Assembly (NCBI GenBank): GCA_029252625.1
Contig: JAQXBA010000030.1
Coordinates: 1 to 64,000, forward strand
From: Opitutia bacterium
Lineage (GTDB): Bacteria > Verrucomicrobiota > Verrucomicrobiia > Opitutales > Coraliomargaritaceae
Length of the DNA stretch: 64,000 nucleotides
Direction: 5' to 3'
How positions within the stretch are numbered: the stretch's first letter is position 1; each line of letters starts with the position of its first letter. Shown in pieces: positions 27,320 through 35,526 of this stretch. Both the position numbers and the translations under genes were made by a program. The notes under the pieces are model-generated. The model made no database searches. It saw only the letters and a program-made list of their open reading frames with translations, and had not been told where the DNA came from.

Positions 27320-28782
27320 AAAAGATCCCCATCAAACGTTGTGGATTACAATTCCTACCTGATAGCTCACGCGTACTGATTCGTCCTTTCATACCATCCT
27401 CCGATCAGCGAATCATCCAAATTATCGGCCGCGGGCTCGCCATGAGCGAAGACGAGGCCAAACATGAAGTCGCAACAGTCATGCGCGATTTCGCCTCCAG
27501 ACATCTCGATATCGAGCGCCTACTCCTCGAAATCTTCAAACAGGTAGAGCCACACCTCTTCTCAGACAGGCCGCTCACACACACTCGTCAGTTGCTGATC
27601 GGTGCGTTATTTACCGGTGAGTATGCACTCGAATCTGCCGCGCTCTTCAACCCCTCTATTGTGCCACATCCTGACCAACAGGGACTCAAGCCAAATAGTG
27701 TGCGATTTATCATGAGCCTGCGCGCAACCGGCGAAGGACACATCTCATCCATCGAATTCCGATCTGGCGTGATCGATGGCAAAGGCCAAATCGAAGCAGA
27801 GCCCGTGACGCGATTTGTCACCGCTCCAGAGATTCATCCAAACCCGAGCTACAATCTCGATTCATTCATCATCAAACTCCACGAGATGGGCTTTGAAAAC
27901 GAATACACCGCCGCGGTAATAGAGGCACTTGACGAAACTTTCACACTCGAAGAACTGGATGATAGTCTGAGAAATTTCGCCCATCGCGCGCATATCGTCA
28001 CCCGCGAAGAACAACGCACGCTCGAATGCATGCGCTGGCTGGCTGAATCAAATTATGAGCTCAGTTTTGAGCCGAAAATCGCCATGTCCGAACGGATCCT
28101 GTTCCCCGTATCCGCCAATGAGTCCAACGGAATTGAAGACGCTCGTTTTGTCAGGTTCGTCGATGACGATGGCACTGCCACCTACTACGCCACCTACACC
28201 GCCTACAACGGACGAGTGATCCTGCCACAACTGCTCGCAACCAGCGACTTCCTCAACTTCCGCGTTCTGACGCTCAACGGCAGTGCCGCCGAAAACAAGG
28301 GCATGGCACTCTTCCCCCGCCGGATCAACGGCCGCTACGCGATGCTCTCTCGGCAAGACGACGAGAACCTGTTTCTCATGTATTCGGATAACCCGCACTA
28401 CTGGAGCAACCCGAAGAAACTCATCGCACCGGCCTATCCATGGGAAATGGTCAAACTGGGAAACTGCGGTTCACCGATCGAGACTGAAGCTGGCTGGCTC
28501 GTGCTGACGCACGGAGTCGGGGCGATGCGCCAATACTGCATCGGTGCCGTGCTGCTCGATCTCGAAGATCCTTTAAAGGTGATTGGCCGACTCTCTGCCC
28601 CACTCATCAGACCGGAAGGCAACGAACGCGAAGGCTACGTGCCAAACGTCGTCTATACATGCGGAGCGATGCTACACAATAAAACGCTCATTCTACCTTA
28701 CGCAATGAGCGATGTGGCGACCGCAGTCAGCACACTGAAAATAGACGACTTGCTGGCCGCACTGCTGGAAAGCGGCGCCTGA
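27316..28782 (+). CDS. GH130 family beta-mannoside phosphorylase/hydrolase-like enzyme
   Basis: The C-terminal half of this 488-residue protein has the five-bladed propeller pattern of GH130: ERILFPVSANESNGIEDARF (with the Asp of the G-x-E-D-x-R motif, about residue 275), ATYYATYTAYNG, KGMALFPRRINGRYAMLSRQ, LGNCGSPIETEAGWLVLTHG, YCIGAVLLDLEDPLKVIGRL and GYVPNVVYTCGAM. Known GH130 members phosphorolyse or hydrolyse beta-mannosides. The first 180 or so residues are an added helical domain seen in some long members. Overlap with the GT4-toroid gene suggests a make-and-break pair for one oligosaccharide. Whether it is a phosphorylase or a hydrolase cannot be decided here. Confidence 0.85.
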   Translation: MKKIPIKRCGLQFLPDSSRVLIRPFIPSSDQRIIQIIGRGLAMSEDEAKHEVATVMRDFASRHLDIERLLLEIFKQVEPHLFSDRPLTHTRQLLIGALFTGEYALESAALFNPSIVPHPDQQGLKPNSVRFIMSLRATGEGHISSIEFRSGVIDGKGQIEAEPVTRFVTAPEIHPNPSYNLDSFIIKLHEMGFENEYTAAVIEALDETFTLEELDDSLRNFAHRAHIVTREEQRTLECMRWLAESNYELSFEPKIAMSERILFPVSANESNGIEDARFVRFVDDDGTATYYATYTAYNGRVILPQLLATSDFLNFRVLTLNGSAAENKGMALFPRRINGRYAMLSRQDDENLFLMYSDNPHYWSNPKKLIAPAYPWEMVKLGNCGSPIETEAGWLVLTHGVGAMRQYCIGAVLLDLEDPLKVIGRLSAPLIRPEGNEREGYVPNVVYTCGAMLHNKTLILPYAMSDVATAVSTLKIDDLLAALLESGA

Positions 28783-28800
28783 AAAAGGTCCTTCGAGCCA

Positions 28801-29640
28801 TCAATCCAGTGCCATCTCTTTATCAATCGTGGTCAGGCGACGTTGTTTCGCACCGAGCTTCGGAATGCAGGCAATCAGTGCTTTGGTGTAGGGATGCTGC
28901 GGATTGTTCAGCACCTCTGCAACGGGACCCCGCTCGACGATCTCGCCGCGAAACATCACGATCACCTCGTCGGCGAAGCCTTTGACGATGCCGAAGTTGT
29001 GCGTGATCAACACGATACTCATGCCTAGCTTTTCGCGTAGATCGCGCAGTAGATCCATGATCTGCGCTTGAATGGTCACATCCAACGCGGTGGTCGGCTC
29101 ATCCGCCACCAACAGCTTCGGCTCGCAAGCCAGCGCCATTGCAATCATTACGCGCTGTTGCATACCACCACTCATTTCATGAGGGTAAGCCTTGGTGCGT
29201 TGAGCCGCATCGCGAATGCCAACCAGCTCCAACAACTCCACCACACGCCCCTGCACATCGGTGATATCGGGACGGTGCAATTTGACTGCTTCCGCGATCT
29301 GATGGCCAACGGTAAAAACTGGGTTTAGTGAGGCTGACGCCTCTTGAAAAATGTAAGCGATACCACTGCCACGAACGCCACGAATTGTTTCGCGATCCAT
29401 CTCCAGCACATTCTTGCCTTCAAACAGAATTTCACCACTGACGGTGCAGGTCGGCGCCTCTGGCAATAAGCGAGTGAGCGACATACAAGTGACACTCTTA
29501 CCACTACCGCTCTCACCTAAAATTGCCACCGTCTTGCCGCCCGCGTAGATTGAAAAGTTGATCCCATGCACCACCTCATTGGATTCGCCCCGCGAATGAA
29601 AAGCGATCCGCAGATCAGAAACTTCAAGTAAATGACTCAT
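28801..29640 (-). CDS. oppD: Oligopeptide ABC transporter ATPase, OppD type
   Basis: The 279-residue ATPase has Walker A AILGESGSGKSVTCMSLTRL, Q-loop IFQEASASLNPVFTV, signature MSGGMQQRVMIAMALA, Walker B LLVADEPTTALD and H-switch LITHNFGIVKGFAD. It ends HPYTKALIACIPKLGAKQRR, the substrate-related tail of OppD. It provides one of the two ATPase subunits, the other being oppF at 21692. It follows oppC by 52 bases. An AGGA motif lies about 11 bases ahead of the ATG. Its 3' end is duplicated as a remnant at 24700-24785, and the converging GH130 gene ends only 18 bases past its stop. Confidence 0.95.
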   Translation of the reverse strand: MSHLLEVSDLRIAFHSRGESNEVVHGINFSIYAGGKTVAILGESGSGKSVTCMSLTRLLPEAPTCTVSGEILFEGKNVLEMDRETIRGVRGSGIAYIFQEASASLNPVFTVGHQIAEAVKLHRPDITDVQGRVVELLELVGIRDAAQRTKAYPHEMSGGMQQRVMIAMALACEPKLLVADEPTTALDVTIQAQIMDLLRDLREKLGMSIVLITHNFGIVKGFADEVIVMFRGEIVERGPVAEVLNNPQHPYTKALIACIPKLGAKQRRLTTIDKEMALD

Positions 29641-29692
29641 ATTTTATCCTGGATTTATAATTTTCCCTGTGTCTCGGTTTTTGATAGTTTTC

Positions 29693-30745
29693 CTAGCGCG
29701 TTTTCATTTTTGGATCGACCACATCGCGCAATACATCCCCGAGCACGTTGTATGCAATCACTGTGACGAAGATTGCTAAGCCCGGCGTCAATAGCCACCA
29801 GAAGTTCAAATAAAACACCTTCACATCCTGCGCTTGCGAGAGCATCAGCCCCCAGGATGCCGAGGGTTCTTGAATGCCTAGTCCCAAAAATGACAGAGCC
29901 GCTTCACCTAAAATATAGCCGGGGATAGAGAGGGTCGCGGCCACCAACAGATAACTCACGAGGTTAGGCAAAATATGCTTTCGTAAAATCACCACTGGCG
30001 GCTGCCCCATACTTTCAGCGGCCATCACATATTGATTCTGCCGGAGAGAGAGCGTCATTCCCCGCAGCACTCGCGCGGTGCCAGCCCAACCGATTAAAGA
30101 CAGAATCAGAATGATCACGAAAAACATCTGATCAGAAGCGAAGTGTGGCGCCAGCGCAGAGCGTAAAGCCAACAACAAATAGAGCCCCGGCATCGCCATC
30201 ATAAATTCGACTAAGCGCATCGCTAGAAAATCCATTCGACCACCAAAGTAACCGCTCAAGCCACCGACCAAAAATCCCAATGTCGTAGTAATCGTAATGC
30301 CTAGGAGCCCAATGAACAGCGATACACGTGAACCGAAGATCAACCGCGAGAAGACATCACGACCAGTTGAATCACTACCGAGCAGATACACTCGACCGGC
30401 GTCATCTTGAATCGTAAACAAATGACGCTGCGTCTTAAACAGTCCTAAAAAACGATATTCAAAACCTTTAGCAAAGAAATGAATCGGGTACCCCTGCCCC
30501 ACGACTTTTTCATACTTCGCCTCGGTCGGATCGACTAATTCGTAGGCCTGCACTTGCAGGACACCATCCTGAAAAATCAACGCTGTGGGCGGATGGTACG
30601 TGCGCTCTAGGTCTTGTTGATTGGTCGCATACGGCGCGAAAAAATCTGCAAACACAGCAGCCGTATACAGAGCAATCAGGATCGCAGCAGACACTGCCCC
30701 CAAGGGACGTCGCAGCACTTCTCGAAATATATTGAAGATGATCAT
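29693..30745 (-). CDS. oppC: Oligopeptide ABC transporter permease, OppC type
   Basis: The 350-residue permease has an N-terminal span (about 12-32), a large periplasmic part of roughly 90 residues with HFFAKGFEYRFLGLFKTQRH, and the usual LLGSDSTGRDVFSRLIFGSR before five more spans. The EAA loop is AESMGQPPVVILRKHILPN and the tail is GLMLSQAQDVKVFYLNFWWL. The periplasmic insertion is longer than in E. coli OppC and resembles YejE/spirochaetal types. It forms the channel with OppB. oppB ends one base upstream of its start region, so the genes are tightly linked. Confidence 0.93.
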   Translation of the reverse strand: MIIFNIFREVLRRPLGAVSAAILIALYTAAVFADFFAPYATNQQDLERTYHPPTALIFQDGVLQVQAYELVDPTEAKYEKVVGQGYPIHFFAKGFEYRFLGLFKTQRHLFTIQDDAGRVYLLGSDSTGRDVFSRLIFGSRVSLFIGLLGITITTTLGFLVGGLSGYFGGRMDFLAMRLVEFMMAMPGLYLLLALRSALAPHFASDQMFFVIILILSLIGWAGTARVLRGMTLSLRQNQYVMAAESMGQPPVVILRKHILPNLVSYLLVAATLSIPGYILGEAALSFLGLGIQEPSASWGLMLSQAQDVKVFYLNFWWLLTPGLAIFVTVIAYNVLGDVLRDVVDPKMKTR

Positions 30746-30746
30746 T

Positions 30747-31721
30747 CTACTTTGTCTTCTCCAATCGGATACGCGGATCTGACCACGCTAATAAAATGTC
30801 TGCCAACAGGTTTCCCAGCACCAGCATCGAGCACCCCATCATCACCGAAGCCAATACCACAAACTGGTCTTCTCGGAGAATCGATTGATACATCAACTGA
30901 CCAATCCCAGGATACTGCAGTACAATCTCAACCATCAGCGCACCACTCAATAGCCCCGAGAATGCGAAACCAAAGGAACTCACCAGTGGATTGATCGCAT
31001 TTCGCAGGGTGTGCTTAAATATCACCGCAAATTCACTTAAGCCCTTCGCCCGCGCAGTCGTCACGTACTCCGCGCGCATCGTATCGAGGAAATTAGCCCG
31101 CATAATTCGCATGATACTCGCGATCGAACCAATCCCGAGTGCCAAGGTCGGTAAGATTAAGTGATACGCACGGTCGCCGACTTTTCCAAACCAGTTTAAA
31201 TAATCATACTCAATCGAAGTGGCACCTCCCAACGGGAACCACCCGGTTTGCGCGGCAACAAAGACAAACAACAACGCAAGAAAGAATTCAGGGATCGAAA
31301 GCGCCGCATACGCCAACGCCGAAGCGATACGATCAAAAATCGAATCCTTATAAACCGCAGCTAAGACACCGAGCGGAATCGCAATGCCCCACGCGAAGAC
31401 AAATGCACTCACAGACAGCAGGAAGGTCGCCCACAGGCGTTGTCCGATCAGATCGACAACTGGCATTTTATAAGCCCACGAATGCCCGAGATTCCCTTGC
31501 GCAACATTGCCCAACCATTTCCAATATTGCACATACCACGGACGATCTAATCCAAACTCGATTTCAATCGCTTGGATTAACTCTGCTGGCACATCGCGTT
31601 GCGCTTTGACTGGCGTCAGAAAATCTCCGGGTGCGAGACTCATTAAAATAAACACCAGCATCGTAATTCCTAGGAGCAAAGGAATCAGCGAGAGCAATCG
31701 TCTGAAAATAAATGCGCTCAT
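30747..31721 (-). CDS. oppB: Oligopeptide ABC transporter permease, OppB type
   Basis: The 324-residue permease starts MSAFIFRRLLSLIPLLLGIT and shows the OppB/DppB pattern: six spans, FGLDRPWYVQYWKWLGNVAQ after the first periplasmic loop, and the EAA loop TARAKGLSEFAVIFKHTLRN contacting the ATPases. The start at 31721 was chosen because its ATG overlaps the oppA stop (ATGA, 31718-31721) and begins at the first membrane helix; the frame is open 25 codons further inside oppA. It lies directly between oppA and oppC. Confidence 0.95.
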   Translation of the reverse strand: MSAFIFRRLLSLIPLLLGITMLVFILMSLAPGDFLTPVKAQRDVPAELIQAIEIEFGLDRPWYVQYWKWLGNVAQGNLGHSWAYKMPVVDLIGQRLWATFLLSVSAFVFAWGIAIPLGVLAAVYKDSIFDRIASALAYAALSIPEFFLALLFVFVAAQTGWFPLGGATSIEYDYLNWFGKVGDRAYHLILPTLALGIGSIASIMRIMRANFLDTMRAEYVTTARAKGLSEFAVIFKHTLRNAINPLVSSFGFAFSGLLSGALMVEIVLQYPGIGQLMYQSILREDQFVVLASVMMGCSMLVLGNLLADILLAWSDPRIRLEKTK

Positions 31722-33565
31722 GGATTCGGCTCCGCCCACAGTGATTCTTGGTTCCAAGTCACCCCACCGAGCGGAGTGGGATCCACATTCTGCCATCGAT
31801 TACGATAGCCGACAAAGTCCTTCGGGCTGACTAGAAAGATCAGCGGCTGTTGCTCAGCTAGAATTTCCTGCACTTCGAAAAAATACTTCTTACGCACCTC
31901 AACATCAGTATGCCGGCCAATTTCAAGCATCAGCGCATCAATCCGAGCCTCCCACTCCGTCGCAGGCTCAAGCTGCTGCGGGTACCATTGATGTAAGCGA
32001 CCACCACTCATCAATATATCTTTACCCGCATAAGGGTCTGGCGCACCACCGCCGAGGCCCAGCATACAGGCTTCATAAGTAAATGAATCTGATGTCTTGT
32101 TAATGATCGTATTAAAATCTAAGAACTGCAGTTCGACGTCGATACCAAGCGCTGCCATGTTCTCCTTAAACACCGTGGCCATTTCGACACGAAGTCCACT
32201 ACTCGAGTTCGTCATCAATGAAAACTCGATTGCATTGCCAAGCGGATCTTTCAACTGACCCGCTTCTAAAGTGAATCCCATCTGCGCAAACAACTCCCGT
32301 GAGGTCTCCGGCGAGTAAGGGTATTTTCGAATTGCATCGTTATACCACAATTTGCGTTTAGGCGATACGTAGCCATGCAAAATATCGGCGCGATTAAAAT
32401 ACACTCCACGAACAATACCTTCGCGATTAATGCCATGCGAAACCGCTTGGCGGAAACGCTGATCTGAAAACCACTTGAACTTATACGGCGCCACGTACGC
32501 AACGCCCTCGGCATCCTGCCCAGGATTTAAATTAAACCAAATAAAGTTCGTCTGACTCGAAGGCCCCATATCGAGCACAGTATAATCGAAGCGTTCCTCT
32601 CCCCGCTTCACCCAAGCCACATTATCAGGCCCGATTGATTCAAAATCCGTCAAGCCCTGTGCAAAGGCAACATTACTACTATTCTGATCCTGCACGATCT
32701 TAGTAATCACCCGCGCCACATAAGGCAGTCGCTCTCCCATTGTATTTACCTTCCAATAATTTGGGTTCTTCGCAAATACGATGCGTTCTCCAGGGCGATA
32801 TGATTCGAGCACAAACATGTTTAGACCCACAATTTTCCATGGCTCATTGATGGCCGTTTCCACACTCCACTGATCCATTAAAGTGCCATCGTCAAAAGAC
32901 ACTTGTAGCACATGCTTGGGCAAAATCTCCTCACCACCACCAAATAATAAAAAAGGCGCATACACTTCTGGAGTCGTGAAGCGTACCGTATAATCGTCTA
33001 ATTTTTCAACCAGAGGCTCTTGTCCATTAATAAGCTGTCCAAAAGTAGAGCGCGAACTGTAGCGGTATTTCACACGACCGTTTTCATCTAGCACGGGCTC
33101 ACCGGAGAGAACATCCAGCTGTTTCGCGAAAAAACAGCCCCAAGTAAACAGGACATCATCTGCGGTAAACGGCTGGCCATCGCTCCAATGAATTCCACGC
33201 CGCAAATGAAAGGTATACTGAAGATTGTCTGCCGAGATCTCCCATGACTTGGCAAGATTCGGGATCACATCACCAGTATTAGGATCCAGCGTGATTAACC
33301 CTTCCAAAATACGCCCAATCACTGCCGATCCTGCCATTGTCTCATTAACCAGAGGGTTGACCGTCGCCAAATCACCCGCAAGCGTTTCGACAATATTTGA
33401 GTCAAACTCCCCAGATGGAAAATCTACCACCAAGGCATCTACGGGAATCGGAGCCACGACACCGGTCGATAGTCGCTGCTGCTCGGAGCCACATCCCGAC
33501 AGAATCACGGACGCAGCCAGCAGCTGTAACCGGGGTGCAAATATGTCGCTGAGATAGAGTGCCAT
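31718..33565 (-). CDS. oppA: Oligopeptide-binding lipoprotein, OppA type
   Basis: The 615-residue solute-binding protein (SBP_bac_5 family) has a lipobox SVILSGC with Cys at residue 25, so it is likely tethered in the periplasm. Domain motifs include DLATVNPLVNETMAGSAVIG, LEGLITLDPNTGDVIPNLAK, WEISADNLQYTFHLRRGIHW, SDGQPFTADDVLFTW, RFRQAVSHGINREGIVRGVY and LTNSSSGLRVEMATVFKEN-like segments of the second lobe. The signal peptide has few positive charges before its hydrophobic core, which is unusual. It is the first gene of the opp operon, read divergently from lexA across a 132-bp region. Confidence 0.93.
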   Translation of the reverse strand: MALYLSDIFAPRLQLLAASVILSGCGSEQQRLSTGVVAPIPVDALVVDFPSGEFDSNIVETLAGDLATVNPLVNETMAGSAVIGRILEGLITLDPNTGDVIPNLAKSWEISADNLQYTFHLRRGIHWSDGQPFTADDVLFTWGCFFAKQLDVLSGEPVLDENGRVKYRYSSRSTFGQLINGQEPLVEKLDDYTVRFTTPEVYAPFLLFGGGEEILPKHVLQVSFDDGTLMDQWSVETAINEPWKIVGLNMFVLESYRPGERIVFAKNPNYWKVNTMGERLPYVARVITKIVQDQNSSNVAFAQGLTDFESIGPDNVAWVKRGEERFDYTVLDMGPSSQTNFIWFNLNPGQDAEGVAYVAPYKFKWFSDQRFRQAVSHGINREGIVRGVYFNRADILHGYVSPKRKLWYNDAIRKYPYSPETSRELFAQMGFTLEAGQLKDPLGNAIEFSLMTNSSSGLRVEMATVFKENMAALGIDVELQFLDFNTIINKTSDSFTYEACMLGLGGGAPDPYAGKDILMSGGRLHQWYPQQLEPATEWEARIDALMLEIGRHTDVEVRKKYFFEVQEILAEQQPLIFLVSPKDFVGYRNRWQNVDPTPLGGVTWNQESLWAEPNP

Positions 33566-33697
33566 GTAAAAGTCTTACCAAAGCGCACTCCTTGGTTTGT
33601 TCAACGCTTTTTCTAAGTGATTCAAACGCCCAAGCCAGATCCTTTGACAAAGGATGACTTGACAATGCTCAACTGTTCACCTAAACAAGTGAACACT
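33566..33697. promoter_or_regulatory. oppA/lexA divergent promoter region
   Basis: The region holds the lexA promoter and operator described separately and must hold the oppA promoter on the other strand. Two TTGACA hexamers point toward lexA (33644-33649 and 33659-33664). I cannot assign the oppA promoter. Confidence 0.5.
33659..33697 (+). promoter_or_regulatory. lexA promoter with overlapping SOS operator
   Basis: TTGACA (33659-33664), a 17-base spacer and TAAACA (33682-33687) make a well-spaced sigma-70-type promoter. The inverted repeat TGTTCAC (33674-33680), 8 bases, GTGAACA (33689-33695) covers the -10 element, as expected for LexA autorepression. A start about seven bases past the -10 would fall just ahead of the ATG at 33698, so the mRNA may be nearly leaderless. 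Confidence 0.8.
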
Positions 33698-34339
33698 ATG
33701 AAAGATCTCACCACTCGACAGCAAGAAATCCTCACTTTTATCGAGCATTACGAATGGCGCAACGGCTTCTGGCCGAGTATTCGTGATATCCAAGAGCAGT
33801 TCGGCTTTGCCAGCACAAATGCTGTGATGGGCCATCTTCGTGCACTTGAGAAAAAGGAAATGATTGAGCGCATCCCGGGTCAGGCACGGACCTTTCGCAT
33901 CAACCGACCAGATGCACCCGAAAAACCCGAAATCCCAGAAGACGCTACCGAAGTGGTCGACATTCCTGTCATGGGTGACATTGCCGCTGGCTATCCCGAC
34001 CGTGTGGAACCCGCAGGTGAGATTGGTCGCTTACAAGTCGACATTCAGAGCGCAGGCTTTTCCAGCCGCCGTCGTAGCTTCGCCCTCCAAGTCCGAGGCG
34101 AAAGTATGGTCGATGCTGAGATTTATGATGGAGACATGGTCATCATTGAGCCGCGCGACGCCTATGATGGCGACATCGTCGCGGCACTCATCGATGGCGA
34201 AACAACGCTCAAGCGCTACATCCAAAAAGGCAGCGAACCTCCCTACCTCAAAGCAGAAAATAAATTTTACCCCGAGCTTTACCCAGTCACTGAACTCTGT
34301 GTACAAGGCGTCGCCAAAGCAGTCGTCCGCAGCTTATAA
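33698..34339 (+). CDS. lexA: LexA repressor of the SOS response
   Basis: The 213-residue protein begins with the winged-helix DNA-binding domain (MKDLTTRQQEILTFIEHYEW, then SIRDIQEQFGFASTNAVMGH). The cleavage site Ala-Gly lies in MGDIAAGYPDRVEP (about residue 100). The S24 peptidase dyad is Ser in VRGESMVDAEIYDGDMV and Lys in ALIDGETTLKRYI. RecA-stimulated self-cleavage would relieve repression. The start at 33698 is supported by the promoter and operator immediately upstream, which exclude the longer frame beginning at 33617. No other SOS gene sits beside it. Confidence 0.97.
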   Translation: MKDLTTRQQEILTFIEHYEWRNGFWPSIRDIQEQFGFASTNAVMGHLRALEKKEMIERIPGQARTFRINRPDAPEKPEIPEDATEVVDIPVMGDIAAGYPDRVEPAGEIGRLQVDIQSAGFSSRRRSFALQVRGESMVDAEIYDGDMVIIEPRDAYDGDIVAALIDGETTLKRYIQKGSEPPYLKAENKFYPELYPVTELCVQGVAKAVVRSL

Positions 34340-34684
34340 ATTAATGTGTATCCTGACATAGCGAACCCAGTGTTTGCCAGTTAAGGCCATATTACTCAAA
34401 CGACAAAAAACCACTACACGCTTAGTTGTCCCTATGCGTTTTTATCACGGTTAGCCGAACAGCAGACACTGACAGCTAAATCGAGAGGTGAACAACTGCA
34501 TTACATTACGCGGAAACAAGTGGTTCTACCAAGCGATAGCGATTGCAACGAAGGTTTGCCGTAGGTTGTGCAGCAATTCGCTTACGTCGTGATTATCCAG
34601 AAACGACATAAACCGTCGCGAGGACCATTCCTAAGTAAGCATGCGTATTATGCCTCGTGGACGCAAGCGATCAGCGGCACAGCG
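34340..34684. other. 345-bp spacer between lexA and a converging GT2 gene
   Basis: I see no gene, RNA or strong hairpin in this stretch. Its composition is mixed, and all frames are broken by stops. It may hold the lexA terminator, but no stem with a T-run was found. Confidence 0.35.
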
Positions 34685-35434
34685 CTAATACAAATTCGCC
34701 TTCAGCCGTTTGCGGATACGCAATAATCCAGCGATCATTCCCCATGCATCGCGGAGCGGCTTAACCCTACCTCCCGGCATTTCCCGCCATGGTATACGCA
34801 ACTCTTCGATCCGACTACCCTGCGCCTCTAGCGCAACCAGTAACTCAACATCAAACACAAAGCCCCGCTCCACCAACTGCGTCGATAGCGCACGATACGC
34901 CGCCGCAGGAATTACTTTTGCACCACACTGCGTATCCTCAAATTCAATACCCACCAAGCCACGCACCAATTTAGTAAACATACGGAAACACAGCAATCGC
35001 TGCCATGGACGCTGAACCGGCGTATCCACTGCGTTATGACGAACACCAACAACACCGACATTAGGGTCACACTGGCATGCATGCCTAAGTAAACGAAGGG
35101 TTGACGGAGCATCCACGGCACCATCAGCGTCGACAAAGGCCAACAAGTCGGCATCGGGACATGCAGACCACGCTTGATAAATCGCACCGCCCTTTCTCGA
35201 ACGCTCGGCAAACAGCATCACTTCGACATCCGCATAGACGACCGAAAGGCACTCTACCAAGGCTGTGATCTTAGCCTGCTCCAGCTTGGATGAACCATCA
35301 TCCGCCACGATCCAACGCACCGTCAAATCGGATTTTGACAGCGCCTGCGCCAACTTCGGGCCAAACAACTCCAACCGTTTACAATCGTTCCAAACTGGAG
35401 TTACCAATACAATCTGTTTTTCTGATAAAGGCAC
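34685..35434 (-). CDS. Family 2 glycosyltransferase (dolichyl-phosphate-sugar synthase-like)
   Basis: The 249-residue protein has VLVTPVWNDCKRLELF, IVADDGSSKLEQ, AFVDADGAVDAPS (a DXD-type metal site), then GAKVIPAAAYRAL and RGFVFDVELLVALEAQGSRI, an arrangement like polyprenyl-phosphate mannose/glucose synthases. No C-terminal membrane helices follow. The product could be a lipid-linked sugar used as donor by the membrane transferase read divergently at 35527, which uses such donors in related systems; this is inference. I chose GTG at 35434 as the start; a TTG at 35476 would add 14 residues that are not typical of the family. Confidence 0.83.
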   Translation of the reverse strand: MPLSEKQIVLVTPVWNDCKRLELFGPKLAQALSKSDLTVRWIVADDGSSKLEQAKITALVECLSVVYADVEVMLFAERSRKGGAIYQAWSACPDADLLAFVDADGAVDAPSTLRLLRHACQCDPNVGVVGVRHNAVDTPVQRPWQRLLCFRMFTKLVRGLVGIEFEDTQCGAKVIPAAAYRALSTQLVERGFVFDVELLVALEAQGSRIEELRIPWREMPGGRVKPLRDAWGMIAGLLRIRKRLKANLY

Positions 35435-35526
35435 AGTTAATAAATAATAATGGCTACAGAATGAACACAACGCCAAAGCAAGATTGCAGACGGCAAATAA
35501 ATCGCTTCATATAGATTCATTTCACA

